Below, one piece after another: positions 42,478-54,558 of a DNA stretch of 64,000 nt; position 1 is the stretch's first letter, and every line of letters starts with the position of its first letter. The stretch is from Hyaloperonospora brassicae (Eukaryota; Oomycota; Peronosporomycetes; Peronosporales; Peronosporaceae). The position numbers and the translations under genes are program-made. Where the stretch lies: positions 19,784-83,783 of the forward strand of contig CANTFL010000323.1 of the NCBI GenBank assembly GCA_947650285.1, given 5' to 3'. The notes beneath the pieces were generated by a model that saw only the letters and a program-made list of their open reading frames with translations, was not told the DNA's origin and did not search any database.

Positions 42478-42632
42478 TTTGAGGTATATTCGGGTACACG
42501 TACGACCCTCTATATTCGGCTTCGTTAACCACACTCCGGCGATGTGATATCGTACCGCCCCTGCGTGGGTATCGATCCTCGTACCCCCGGTCCCGATATC
42601 AGTACCTTATCACTCAGCCACCGGGTTCGGCA
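42478..42632 (-). mobile_element. tRNA-derived SINE with LINE-like 3' tail
   Basis: On the minus strand a pol III A box TGGCTGAGTGA starts at 42620 and a B box GGATCGATACC at 42578, 42 bp apart as in a tRNA gene. The head ends near 42545. A short body follows and then, at 42520-42479, a tail that matches the last 45 bp of the LINE at 29.76-38.98 kb. The acceptor stem does not close, so this is a tRNA-like head and not a functional tRNA. No long A-tail; the element fades out in a CT-rich run. Mobilisation by the LINE machinery is inferred. Confidence 0.65.
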
Positions 42633-45600
42633 TATTAGCCAAGGATGTGATTGTGGGGATGGATTCCGCCGGTACTTGAAACATTCCTACACCACAACTG
42701 CCTCAGTCGCGATACAAAACGAATAGGCGATTGCCTCAGCAATAAACTCACACATATCGTTCGACCATTATTCTTCTCGTCTACTGTTCCTCTTTAGCCT
42801 CTATTCTTGCCATAGGTATATCTTGGCGACACATCTTTGCCCATAGAATCTCGTCGACTTTTGAGGAACTTCCTGGTTTTACTTAAGGTACATACAGTTT
42901 GTCTAATCACCCTTTCGTTGTGTTTTTAGCGCATCACGGCACGATTGATATCGCCGAATAAATACCGTCCACGACTCTCAGACGTGCTCGAGGCGTCACT
43001 ACTTACGCGGTCCCCTATCTGACGGTTTTTGCCAGAGACCCGTTGCCTCGTCTCTCAAATAAGTTGTTGCCTGTCTGCGTTACATTGATATCGTGTTATC
43101 TTTAAATGTAGTCAATGTAGAGTTTTTCTCCCATGATTCGCTTCAAACGCATCATGCGGGTTTGAACATGTAACCTTCGATTCCACCCAGCCTAAAACTC
43201 TTCAACGAGAGAAAATTTGTCCGTTGCAGTCTTTTTGTAGATCTAATGTGCACGCTCTAAATCATTTTCCAGAGGCTCTCTCTTTCGTTTTCGAGAAGTC
43301 GAGCCGTCGACCCCCACGTGATACGTAAGCCAAAACGTTTGGTGTGGTACCCCATGCCCGACAAACGTCACTAGGAACTTCCGCAGGTCCCGGTTGGTAC
43401 TGGTCTGCATATATAATCATTCATCAAGAATGCCTCTTCTTCGACGTTTCCTCGCATTTAACGTGTGATCCAACATTATCTAGCAACAGCCTTCAATGAT
43501 ATCAAAAGCAATTGTTCTCCTCGAGCGCGTCCTCCAACTTGGCCGTCGGACGTTCCCTTCGGTCCAGCACCGTTTCAGATCGTATAGACGATCAAGTAGC
43601 ACCATCAACCACTTCTCCCCGGTAACGCTGCTCGAACGCAATTATTCGATTTGTTTTCCACTCGAAATGGTCCATGCGATCGATGTGTCAGTTTTCTCGT
43701 CATCTCAGATCTAACGCAATCCATAAACAACCACACTAGGTCTTTTGCTTCGATAAGTGTCCGGTTGCGTCATACGAACTTTAGTCGGCTTCTCTCTACC
43801 CATTTTTGTTGATGAATACCCTCTGCTTAGTTCAATTGCTGACGATGACTTCTTGTCTTATTTGTTGTAGCCACTCGGCTTACCTTTCGTTTTATCGTGC
43901 TCGTCGTGCCATTAACTTCGTCTAGTAGTCTGTCTCCAGCATAATAGTAGCCTCTCACTGTTAGCTAGCTTCGAGACTTCATTCATATGGTTTCGATGAG
44001 TCAACCGCTACCTTGTTTTACTAGAGACGCCTAATTGACTCTTTACGGACCTTTACCTTGGAGTGAGAATATAGCTCTTGTACCAGATAAAAGCAGAAAG
44101 GCTTCTCATTTGTCTTCGGAATATCTCGCGTTGTCAATAGTTTGGACTACATTTCCCGTGATTGCATCCCACTCAGCCTGCATCGTGCATAATCGTACAC
44201 TTGGACCATCTATATCATATGACCAACATTCCATTATTGCTGCCGTTTGCCTGCAAGTTGTGGCTGATTGTGGCTCTTGACGTCGACTGCAACATCTCGG
44301 CAAAAGGATGGAATATTCCACTCCTGAGTTTGACGCTTCGACCATGACGAGTGAGACTTAAAAGCTATATCTATTTTGGCTGTCCTCCACTTCCAGGTCT
44401 CCCGTGTCATACATCGCATTTTTAAAATGAAAACCCCGGTAGCGTGATCTTGGACCAAACTATTGCCGTGCTCGATCGATAGTACTAGGGAGCGCGATGT
44501 AGAAATACAATGATACCACCTTAAATTGCCGTTGTGAGAAAACAAAAGTTTCCGGTGAATGTCTTTTAGCATCGGCTTTCACTTGTTTGTTCTCTAAATT
44601 CTCGCAGTACCGTACATGTCTAGTCGCATCGGCATTTACCTCGATTCAGTTATGGCCAGTCTTGACTTTGTTGCAAGTGCACACAATACCTAAATGGCCA
44701 CTTTATCGAGTTTTGTAACCGCTCACTAGAATTCGGCCGACCGGGTTGCCGGTTTGTTTTCCCAAAAAAACTATCCTCTGTTGCGTTATTTCGTTCGTCA
44801 AGCGGCGGGTCGGCAAATAGAGCTCGGCGAGTTTTACTACATGTTGCAACGGACACAGCCGGAGTTCCTTTTCGTCAATTTGTAATCCGCAAAAATGTGT
44901 CCTATTTGCCTTTTAACGTCCTCAACCTCTTAAATCGCGCTTTATCGATCGCAGAATATCCCGCTTTTTCCTTTAACGACTCGGCATCCAACGAATAAGG
45001 TGTGGTATCATAACAGCGCTCCACGCGCATGTAACGGAAATAAATTAAATTCGTTTACGAGTTCTGCGGACTGCGCCAATGTTGCTGCAAACGAATCCTT
45101 TGAACATTCAATCAATTTTAAATTTGTCTGGATCGTGGTACTGGAGTCACCCGCAATAAAGTCGGAGACAATGTGATATTGTGTGGCTTGACAACTGCCG
45201 CTCATTACAGTACGATCGACCAGTTTGACATTCGTCTATGATGGGCAATCGATCGTACTAATCAAAATAGTTCAATTCGGTAATATCACAATATCCATTC
45301 ACGACTTCCGGATACGCCGCGTTTCCCCCTTGTGGTGGGCCCGCCGAATGACACCACTAATTCGTTGAACATCTTCAGCACATGCGCATATCGCAACTTC
45401 GAGTCCAGTCGGACACTCTTCGAATTTGTAGAAGGAGGTACGATATGACGCAGTGATACCTTGATTCCTATGGCCGGAGGTATTGACGCCTGCAGCTGCT
45501 GGACAAAGTCGAGGTCACGTCATCTGACTCGCTCACTCTCCAAGTGGTACGAAGCTACTAAGACCTCAAAACTGACCGCGCTACCATGTAAAGATTGAGT

Positions 45601-45789
45601 AGAATTTTTCACTTAAGATCAGAGAAACGCATGCATGCATAGATAACTTTTTTCACTCGGTAAGGTATGTGTAATCCTTAATATGTTCAGCGACGCGAAC
45701 ACTTCTCATTCTGTCTAGTAATACTTTACTCCGCTCTCCTTCAACAAGCGATCGCAGAACAGACTGGTACATCTCGTCATTGTGAAACG
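42633..45789. other. Gene-poor AT-rich interval
   Basis: Only short, composition-driven frames; nothing with recognisable motifs on either strand. The sequence has the stop-rich character of old transposon debris. Confidence 0.5.
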
Positions 45790-46410
45790 GACTACGGAGT
45801 GATGCTCAACGCCAAAGCCTTGTCAGAGATCATCACAAGAGCATCTTGCGTCGAGGCAAAATGACAGCGCGTAAGTGCCGTCAAGATCGATGCGTCTGTG
45901 AGGTCTTCATTCTTGAGATCTAAAAGGACTGCCACATCTACGCCAAGTTCTGGATAAACTGACCATAACGATGAGTTATCCAAGAGATTTCTCCATTACT
46001 ATCGTTGTTGCAAGGAGAGGAAGCATAGCAGCGACCGCAAATTTTGCTGGGTGGCTGCCATGCCTTGTTCATTGATTTTATGTGGAAAAATTTCTGCTTG
46101 AGGCTAAACAAACATGCCCTTTATGATAAGGTGCTAATTCTGCATTCGCGTAAACGATTAAGCAGCTGGTCAAGGTCGCTAAACACTCTTCGAAACGACG
46201 TCACTAAAAAGATGTCCTCAACAAAGATCGGCAATCCAGTACCGTGACAGCTTTGGATTCTTTGAATTACCCTGTTCATACATGTCAATCTACTGTTCAT
46301 TGACCCACCGTCGGACAGGGTCTGATTTCTTGTTAGCTCCAAATGCACATCGTTCTTGGTCTTGTGATGAAGTGACTCGGTAGGTTTGGCCTGACGCCGA
46401 TACAGGTATC
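45790..46410 (-). pseudogene. Ty3-like reverse transcriptase relic
   Basis: The minus-strand frame ending at 46121 reads PIFVEDIFLVTSFRRVFSDL and DQLLNRLRECRISTLS, followed after a stop by ACLFSLKQKFFHIKSMN. This matches the catalytic (x-x-D-D, here VED) and following alpha-helix block of Ty3 RTs, with the first catalytic Asp changed to Glu. Downstream, LLDLKNEDLTDASILTALTR looks like the start of the RNase H connection. No other element parts are evident. Confidence 0.45.
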
Positions 46411-48689
46411 GTCTGGCAAACACTTTGTGAGGAAAAGTGTCGGTAAGCAAACAATCGGCGGTTGAATGCTCAGTGTGCCACAATGACATGCATGAGTACC
46501 AGCTGAGGATGCTGCAATTCAACTGTATGTTTTGCTATGCAATATACGTACATCACATGTAGACGAAGGACAGAGGGGCGTACATGTGGCCCGTGATAAC
46601 AACGGAGATAAAACAAGTAGCAGATCCGAAATTCTAGTCTATCCGATGTGTGCAAAAGCAAGCGTTAGGTCCCGAGACATTCTGTGATATACCTGCCGCT
46701 GGACCTTGGGGTACCGAGCGTATTTCGATAAAGGTAGAATTGTAAAGCAATGAAGTTGTATTGGAGCTGGACAAGAGAAGCCTCAAGATGAGAAAACTTG
46801 TCGTCGAGCGACCATCCTTTGGGAGTCAGCCAAAGCAACCTTCCTGCTTTTACTCGGTCGAATACTTCGCCCGGCGGCATTCAACAGCGTGCAAAGTGCT
46901 GACGCCCACCTCAAGAATGAAATGACGCGATTGTGAAGAACATACTTGCTGAACGCAGGAAGACTTTTGTAAAGCGCTCTCACGGACATGTTGCTAGCTG
47001 AAAGTCACAACGAAAGAAGAAAGAGCGCACCGCGAAGGGATTGCGTCACTACATACTAGCCCGCCTTTGCCGACTTACTCAGTGGTCATTTTGGCGATCA
47101 CGCGGTCAAAACACAATCACCGCTCAGTGCGAAGTCGAAACGATGGTCGGCCAATTAAACATATGTTTACATATGCGTGGATCCAGGGAGTATCTAATCG
47201 TTTGAGGAGTATGACTAGCATAGCGGAGTAACTGTTTTGCCCAAACCTAGTACCATGGTCTTGTGATCGCTTTTGCCTAGAACCGAACGCCACAGTTATG
47301 ACATTAAGCTTCGTCAACGACGTGCAATCTAGCGACATGAGCACTTCTCTCTTGTCAATACGCTAACAACATCGTCGACGAAACTCATCCCGGAAGCTCA
47401 CGCACGCTTTACGAGTATCCAGATGAGCGCTTTGCACCCAAAGGATGGTTATATTGTGATTTGAATTTTCGCGGAATCCACTTGAGTGGCTCTCAGTCCT
47501 TCTCCTACTTTCCCTATAAGTACCTCAAGTGTGTTAGATGGCGGGCCGAACTCAGCGTCGAGCCCAGCGAGCCGAAATTGGCAAGCCATGTTTGGCGAGC
47601 CAAACCAAGCGAGCTTAACTTAACTTGTCGATCGTTGGACCGGCGAGAGCTAGATACAACTGCCGGCGTCAATCGCTGCATTGCGTCTTCCTTTCGTAAC
47701 GCCAGAGAGGCGGCACAAAGCGATCAAATTCCAACAATAAGCAGAAAAAGAAACGCACACAGCAATCGAAGATGTTGTTCGAAGTAAATGATGGAGCCGG
47801 ATTCAGCATGGCTAGGGTCCTGACGACAGATGATCTTGTACCTAGAACAGAGAACTATCAACTACAAATGCGTATACTAAAATCGCTCACCACTCATCGC
47901 AGGCGTCTCTTCTGAATTGGTAGACTACCATCATGGCCTATATCCTACAAATGAACAGTGTATCTACTCGCTCGTACTGAAGCTCGTCGAGAAAGTAGCG
48001 TTTACGTTGACATTCATGTGAACGCCAGTTTCATGTAAGGGGCTCAATTGTTACAGAGCGGACCAATATTGGAGCATGTATGAGGTATCATTCAATGCCT
48101 GTGGACTCGAATTTCATCGTGTTGATTGGATGTCCAGCTCACTGTCAAAAGTCGGAATATGCGGCTTCCTCACATCATTCATTCATTGATGCTGACTCAA
48201 ACGAAAAGACGTACCAGGCGTATCGACGCGTTCGATGGCAAAGACGTGTTGAAGCACAATCCAAAGTGTCTTTACGTACTGTGACGTGCGATAAGAGGTT
48301 TTTGAGCGCTGAAGGTGGTTCACAGCACAAGTGTTCATGCTGAAACACAGAGTACGTGATACTACCGTAGAAAAATAACTCTGTTGATGCGAATATTGCA
48401 TTGCTTGTGTTGATCGACTGAGACATTCGTGCCTTTGCATATATTACACAAACGGACAAAGCTGCTACTTCAATAACGTGGTAGTAATCATCCTTCATTG
48501 TCTTTCATGTGCCTTTTTTCGCGCCCAAGTCCCACTCAACCGGTCCTGAACTTTACATAATGAGCAGTTGAGATTGGACGATCGATAAAGCAGTGCAAGA
48601 ACGATAAGCGTTGACATATAGCTCGCAAGCTTCGCGATTGTCGGTCTGCATACGTCCACGCTCTCGTTGTGGACACTGCTTCCATAAAA
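46411..48689. other. Gene-poor interval before the host gene block
   Basis: Short unsupported frames. Near 47535-47630 there are several GCGAGC/GAGCCGAA repeats. No gene is claimed. Confidence 0.4.
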
Positions 48690-49914
48690 CTACTCGTCTG
48701 GTTCCACACGTGTTGTTTCCATTGCCTTGGCTGACTGGACGGTGGCAATGGCACCTTTGATAAGATCAGCGTGTTCCTCGGACAACAAGGACGAGCGCGC
48801 GAGGCGCAAGGCACGTTGCAACACGTTTCCAGCCTCGTCCAAGCGCTTATCCGCCATCATCAGCTGCGAGTAGTTGAACAGCACCGCGGCGATCTCTCGA
48901 TCCAGTGCCGCAAGATCTGCACGATCGCTTGTCGAAACTTTTGAGATCGCTCGTCGTCCTCGACTTTGATCGTACGCACTGATAGCCTGTCTGAAGTACC
49001 TCTCTGCAGTCTCGCCATGCCCTCTGGTTGGAGAAGAGCGAGCACCAAGAGCCTTTAGTATACACAGACGAGACAAGCTCAATGCAGACATACCTGTTCA
49101 TGTAAGACTGCGCAATGCGATCGAGCGTAATGACGCGGTTCCGCTCCCTTTTCGCGACTTTTGCTTCGTGCGAGGTGTGCTCCAGCGCATCGAGGTAGTA
49201 CTTTGTTGCCGGCGCGCCTCTTTCCAAGTCTTCGTATTGCGCAGCAATGGCGAACGCGAGCTCAAACAAGTGGCGATCTGCCGTACATTGGAGCGCACAG
49301 AGCGTGAGCCCCTCGACTGCTTGTTGCACCAAAAGCATCACGGACCTTTCGGATTCGTGCGCTTGACGACGTCGTACGCGTGTAGACAATGCTTGAGCGC
49401 TTGTTCGCGGTCTTCCTATCGCCATACCATCGAAAGCGCCGCCGCCACCAGTCGCGACGCCATATGATCGTCAGAAACGCCCTCTTCGACTCTGCAGCAG
49501 CCACAACTCGCCCACCTCCTGTGCACTTTGTTTCGCTGCTTCCACGAGCCGCTCGACCTGATTCACTGGCGCATTGCTGCGGTTCTGCACGCACAAAAGC
49601 GTGACATAAAAAGCACAAATCAATTCGCAAACAAAGTCGTTGCAAATCACTTTTTTCGACCCGGTCGCGTCGTTGGGCCTTTGCACCTGATACAAGTGGA
49701 CGCCAACAGCTCCAGCGGCTGCCAGACAGACGAGCAACGCGACTTCGGCCTTCAGCCAGCGCCGAAAGTCTCGCGGGAGTGACTCGTCAAAGCGTTCGTT
49801 GGCGCTGGCGAAGGTCCGAGAGGACAGTTGGGCGGCTGAGGTTGTCACCGGAGCCGTTAAAGGGCACGTGGCCGGCACGCGGCGCAGCAACGGGCGCGAG
49901 AGTCGTGTAGCCAT
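48690..49914 (-). CDS. Mitochondrial TPR-repeat protein (TTC19-like), intron-containing
   Basis: The ATG at 49914 gives an Arg/Ser/Thr-rich presequence (MATRLSRPLLRRVPATCP) and a transmembrane segment (VALLVCLAAAGAVGVHLY), as expected for an inner-membrane mitochondrial protein. TPR helices follow: NQVERLVEAAKQSAQE, EDREQALKHCLHAYD, HLFELAFAIAAQYEDLERGA and ATKYYLDALEHTSHEAKVAK, then after the last intron ETAERYFRQAISAYDQSRGR and RLDEAGNVLQRALRLAR. Introns: 49585-49650 (66 bp, reads through in frame) and 49024-49093 (70 bp, GTATGT donor, TACTAA branch site). The middle exon (49340-49560) needs two further frame changes, so its model is uncertain. TTC19 assists complex III; that role is only a guess. 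Confidence 0.65.
49024..49093 (-). other. Intron of the first TPR gene
   Basis: Donor GTATGT, branch-like TACTAA, acceptor CCAACCAG, 70 bp, phase 2 between AAC AG and A GGG. The same position, phase and length recur in the second TPR gene. Confidence 0.8.
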
Positions 49915-50890
49915 AAGAGGTCGGAAATGGACCAATGACCGCGAAGCTGATGGAGCTTAGAGTTAAGTAGTTTGCGTGTAAGTGAATGTGCGGGAAGTTT
50001 AGGGGCTCGGAAAAGTGATGTGATTGATTGCCTTCACTTCGTCTGGTGAGAAGACGGCGTGATGGCAATTCTGAGATAGATGACGATAGCTGGACGGAGA
50101 GGTGGACAGCATTGGAGAATAACGAGAATAAATACGTCGTAGCTGGATGATTTGATAGACACCAGACACCACCTGCCTTGAAAAGATGACCAGGTAAAAC
50201 ATACATAGATAGATAGATAGATAGATGGATGGATAGATGGATGGATAGATAGATAGATGGATAGATAGATAGATAGATAGATGGTTAGATTAGAAAGGTA
50301 AATCGATGAAGGTCAATCGACTGGTAGATATATTGATAACTGGACAGGTTATTAGGCAGGAAGTTGAATGGGACAATCGGTAGATTCAAATGGAAGATCA
50401 AGAAAAGCAAGTGGACAGATAGATACGATGGCAACACGCTATCTGTCCAGAGACGTGTTCGCCGGCGACGACACAGTCGGACGTTTACCAATGTCACAAT
50501 ACCCAGACAAGTTCCTTTGGAAATTCCAACTGCCTAAAGCTCATGCTCTCGTACGCCACTGCGTTGTAACTTGACCCAAACGTTGTTCCCGTCGTCATTC
50601 TTAGCTTCGAACGATGAGCTGACGATGATACGCCAGTGGGACGAGCACGTGTCGCCAACTGGATCGACACGCTGAAGGACTCCTGAGGCCATGCTGAGTA
50701 CTTGTTGTACTGTAGTCGCGAAGGCCATGTCGTCGTAGCATACCGATGCCGTCTTTCACATCCACCCAAAGTCCGTCGTCACGTCGTGCCTCTGCTTTGC
50801 TTGCGTCCACCATACCGCATCCACCAGAACGAGTGTATACGTGTGTGTGTGTGTGTGAACCAGAACAAGTGTGGAGTCACACTCACTCGT
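49915..50890. other. Intergenic region with GATA/GATG microsatellite
   Basis: Contains a (GATA)n/(GATG)n tract at about 50205-50285 and a short (GT)n run near 50841. No gene seen. It serves as the 5' region of the TPR gene and the 3' region of the SEH1-like gene, both on the minus strand. Confidence 0.6.
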
Positions 50891-52136
50891 TCACAAGTCC
50901 ATCGGAGGCGGCGCCGCGGCAGGGCCCAAGTCTCCACAGATGGTGTTGACACACGCCCAATTGCCCTCAAAGTCACTCTTCCACATGCGCACGGTACCGT
51001 CGTCGCCGGAAGATGCTAGCATGGTGCCGGTAATGTTCCACTCAACACGCCAGACCTCCGAGTCATGGTGGTGCTTGCGCGCAACTTCCTTGACATCGGC
51101 TTGCAAGTGGTCGTCTGCCTGGATTGTCAGCCGCCAAATGCGCACTGTGCGGTCCTTACTGGCCGTCGCCAGTAGATGCGACGAGCGACCCATGTTGGGC
51201 GCCCAACACACGTCATGGATTGCGTCCGTGTGACCCACAAGTTCGGCAACGACCTGCCACCTGCGGTACGAGTTATTGTATCCCCAGACTTTGGCCACGT
51301 CGCTGTTGCCACCGACGACGGTCATGGGCACATCAAAGCGCGACTTGTTCCACGACACGCACGTCGCACCGTCTTTGTCAGCCAGAAACTCCTCCTGCAG
51401 CGGCCAGTGCGACAAGTTCATCACGTCAATTGCTTCGTACATGCGCACAAAGCCGTCTTCGGACGCGGTCGCCTGCCACACCAACGACAGCAGCACGTTC
51501 GAGCCACATCGTGAGGTCAACCAACAAACCAGCACTATGTCTCTGCCATTGGCCACGTACGAGACGCAGCCCGAGGTGTCGAGGGGCGAACTTGACATCG
51601 TGGACAGAGTCTCTGGCGTCCACGAGCTGCGCCTGGTTGCGCCACCCTTCCTTTGTCCCCGCTGCGATCGCTGCTGGAGCTCCTCCTCCATTGGCCGTCG
51701 CTGCGTCGCTGCTCAAGACGGCGCCCTGTCCGGCGTTCAAGTACATGCCCTGGTCTTCCCAAATCGACACCGTGCGGTCGAACGAGCACGAGGCCAAGAT
51801 CTGGCCGAACTCAGGGTGGGCCCACTCGACCTTCCACACACTCGCCTGGTGCGCGTTCCACTCGTACTCGAGCCGCCACTCGTGGCCGAGCTCTTCCCAG
51901 ATTTTGATCTTCCGGTCGGAGCTGCACGTGGCCAATCGTTTGCCGTAATAGTCAAAGCTCATGTCGTGGACAAAGTCCGAGTGCTGCGACGGGAAGCGCC
52001 GGAAGATCCGCTGGACATTTACAGCAGAGAACGTCAACGACACGTCGTATTAGAGAGAGGGACAAGAGAGAGAGAGAGAGAGGTGGAAGGTGGGGGGCCG
52101 GGCAGACAAGACAGGGACGAACGATCGACGTACCAT
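50891..52136 (-). CDS. SEH1: SEH1-type WD40 nucleoporin / SEA-GATOR complex subunit
   Basis: Two or three exons. The main ones are 52010-51561 and 51472-50891, joined by an 88-bp intron (51473-51560, GTACGT...GGCAG) that restores LGLRL-ATASEDG. Six WD-type blades are readable: SDFVHDMSFDYYGKRLATCS, ASVWKVEWAHPEFGQILASC, SVHDVKFAPRHLGLRL, GATCVSWNKS, AIHDVCWAPNMGRSSHLLAT and EVWRVEWNITGTMLASSGDD. This order and the WAHPEFGQ and APNMGRS blocks are those of SEH1, which acts in the nuclear pore Y complex and in GATOR2. No ATG is in frame at the exon start. The best start is ATG at 52136-52134 followed at once by a 123-bp intron with a CT-rich end. Predicted length is 344 residues. Confidence 0.87.
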
Positions 52137-53214
52137 CGCGTGACGATGAAGTGAGACGTCGGGGTCTCTGGTGTTCTATGACGATTGATTAGAAATGGGA
52201 TAGAGGTGCGCTAACGATGACGGCGATAGATACCGTCGTTTGCGCAGGTAGAGCTGCGAATAGATGTGGCGGATACCGCGCGTCAGAGACATCGAATAGC
52301 GGCGCTTCTATACGACGTATACCGGATAGCTGGATAGTCTCTACGTCGTGGAAGGCAAAGCGAGTGTGACGCGTTCGAGCTGCGAACGGTAACTCCACTT
52401 CCTTTGCTGTCGTCGATTCCCATAGTGAATGTTAGCAGTCTGCAAGCACAGCGGAACCTAACAGCGCTTGGTCTGTACTCTAGTGAGGTCCTTTGCCGAT
52501 GGTATACCGGCAGTACGTCCCCACGTACGTCGGAATCCATCGGTGTCGTCTACAGTCCACGTCCTGTACGAACGGGACCTACGAACAACAAGGCTCGGTG
52601 TAGGGTCACCCCATGGTACCTAGTGGCAGTGGCTACGAAGGTTTTGCGTACGAGAGCATTCGTTTGATGCTCAGACGATGCGAGCGGTACTGCCGTTGCC
52701 AGGTTGGGGGTCGATATTGCCAAGTAGGTTATGGCCATTCGATCTCGAAACTATCTTCTGTCAGCTTGTGTGACCACGTGACGACCTGCATCGACTGCAT
52801 CGTGTATCTGCATGATCAAGAAGAGTGGACCAGCTGAGTTAAGGCAGGCCGTGTGCTGTCAGAATGATCTGCATGGAGTGTCGGACGGACGTTTTTCCAG
52901 AAACCGAGCCGAGATCGGATCGAGTCCAAACGAAGAATGGATGACCGGATCGAGTCCATTCGTCTACGTGTCCGTCCAGATTGGACACGTCGACGGTTTA
53001 TCGGATGTCTGTGCTGCTTGACCGAGCGTTGCTGATCAAACTTCGGTGCAAATGTATTCGCAAACTGTTTTGCCATTCCCCTCTCTGCAAGCGATCGAGC
53101 GGTACCGAGCAATGCACGACCGTACAATTGACGAGTTCGTGTCCGTCGTCCACCGTCGCTGGTCGTACGAGCAAAGTACCCTCGAATGGTCAGGACCGCA
53201 AAGTCGAACGGACC
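52137..53214. other. Intergenic region between divergent genes
   Basis: Shared upstream region of the SEH1-like gene (minus) and the pseudouridine synthase gene (plus). A frame open from 52981 continues into the downstream gene but has no protein-like features before 53215. Confidence 0.5.
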
Positions 53215-54558
53215 ATGCGACCCGAGAGAAGACGTGAGGCTGTGGCCACGAGCGCCACGTCGGCTGAGACGACCCGCGAGATGCACCACTTGGTGGTCTC
53301 AGCACTGAAGACGCTGCGATTACCAGTGGACGCGTTTACATCATCGGAGAGCTCGGAAGTCACTGCCTCCGGTCGATCCACTCTCAGTCTCAAACGACTC
53401 GTCCAACTGAAGCAAATGCCCAAACTGCAGCCCGTGGGAAGTGTCTACAGCTCCGACTTAGCGCTCCGATTGTTGTTCAGCTGCAGGAACGCGGATGTCA
53501 TTGCGGTGCACACGACAGTCGCCTCAGAAAAGTCCGAGCTATCGGAAGTGTCCGACATTTCGACTGTTGACGATCCTCGGAAACTGGCGGAGCTGTGCGT
53601 CGATGCACTCAATTTGGAGCTCAGTCGACGACCGTATCGCCACATTGTGCGCGTACGGCTGCCTGACGTGAGTGACGTCGCTCTGGGCGCTCGACCCGAC
53701 CGGATTCTGGTGCAGGTGCGCGAGTTTGCAGAGTGCCGAACCAGTGGGGCAGTCGATGCGGCCCTTCGTGCCCAACTGCCGCTGACGATCGTGTTTCGAG
53801 ACGACGCTCTTGTCGTCGTGGATAAGCCTGCGAACGTATTGAGCGTGGATGGAACGGACGCCAGCGCTTTGCCTTCGGTGCATCGCTGCATTGCGGACGT
53901 GTACCCGGAAGCACGGATGGTGCATCGCCTGGACCAAGAAACGTCGGGTCTGCTGGTTGTCGCGCTGACGAAGTCTGCAGCTCAGAGTTTGAACGCTCAA
54001 TTCCGAGACCGGTCGGTCGAGAAGGTCTACATGGCACGAGTTGATGGATGGATGGACGATCCAGAGGACGACTCAGCGTCGACGAGGTGCTTGAGGGTAC
54101 CGATGGAGAAGCATCCGAGCCAACAACTTGTCCAACGGGTCGCTCCAGAGCGCGATGATGTCGATCCTTCGAGCTCGCTCTGGTCGCTCACCGAATATCG
54201 GGTACGATCTCGCGCAGTTGATGGCGTTCAAGAAGATTGGCGATCGACGATGGTGGACCTCACACCCGTGACAGGCAAGACCCACCAGCTTCGACTGCAC
54301 ATGCAGCATCTGGGTCACCCGATTCTAGGCGACTCGTTGTACTCTCCCGAGCGCGTGTATCACCGTGCCTCGCGTCTGTGTTTACATGCTGCAAAGCTGG
54401 CATTCACGCACCCAGTCACGAACGAGCGTCTGAGGTTCGAGAGTTTACGGCCCGCAGACTTTTTTGCAAGCTGGAGACACAGCGCTTCGAGTCCACAACG
54501 GCCACACAGTCGGCTGTACCGTGCGGTCGAAGCTGACTGTTGCGTCGTGAAACGCTGA
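53215..54558 (+). CDS. RluA-family RNA pseudouridine synthase
   Basis: A 447-residue protein if started at ATG 53215 (MRPERRREAVATS); the frame is open 78 codons further up but without conserved sequence. The catalytic domain begins at LTIVFRDDALVVVDKPANVL. Motif II, ARMVHRLDQETSGLLVVAL, contains the catalytic Asp (about residue 240). Motif III is VEKVYMARVDG, and the C-terminal TPVTGKTHQLRLHMQHLGHP and ILGDSLY are typical of RluA/Pus9-type enzymes. The N-terminal 180 residues are unusual and may hold an S4-like or targeting region. It isomerises uridine in rRNA or tRNA; the substrate is not predictable. Confidence 0.88.
   Translation: MRPERRREAVATSATSAETTREMHHLVVSALKTLRLPVDAFTSSESSEVTASGRSTLSLKRLVQLKQMPKLQPVGSVYSSDLALRLLFSCRNADVIAVHTTVASEKSELSEVSDISTVDDPRKLAELCVDALNLELSRRPYRHIVRVRLPDVSDVALGARPDRILVQVREFAECRTSGAVDAALRAQLPLTIVFRDDALVVVDKPANVLSVDGTDASALPSVHRCIADVYPEARMVHRLDQETSGLLVVALTKSAAQSLNAQFRDRSVEKVYMARVDGWMDDPEDDSASTRCLRVPMEKHPSQQLVQRVAPERDDVDPSSSLWSLTEYRVRSRAVDGVQEDWRSTMVDLTPVTGKTHQLRLHMQHLGHPILGDSLYSPERVYHRASRLCLHAAKLAFTHPVTNERLRFESLRPADFFASWRHSASSPQRPHSRLYRAVEADCCVVKR

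Noticed and set aside
42544..42632. Functional tRNA gene
   Set aside because: A and B boxes are present, but the acceptor stem does not pair and the anticodon arm is not regular. A SINE head explains it better.
51124..52154. Plus-strand frames opposite the SEH1-like gene
   Set aside because: Shadows of the WD40 exons, which have clear family motifs on the minus strand.
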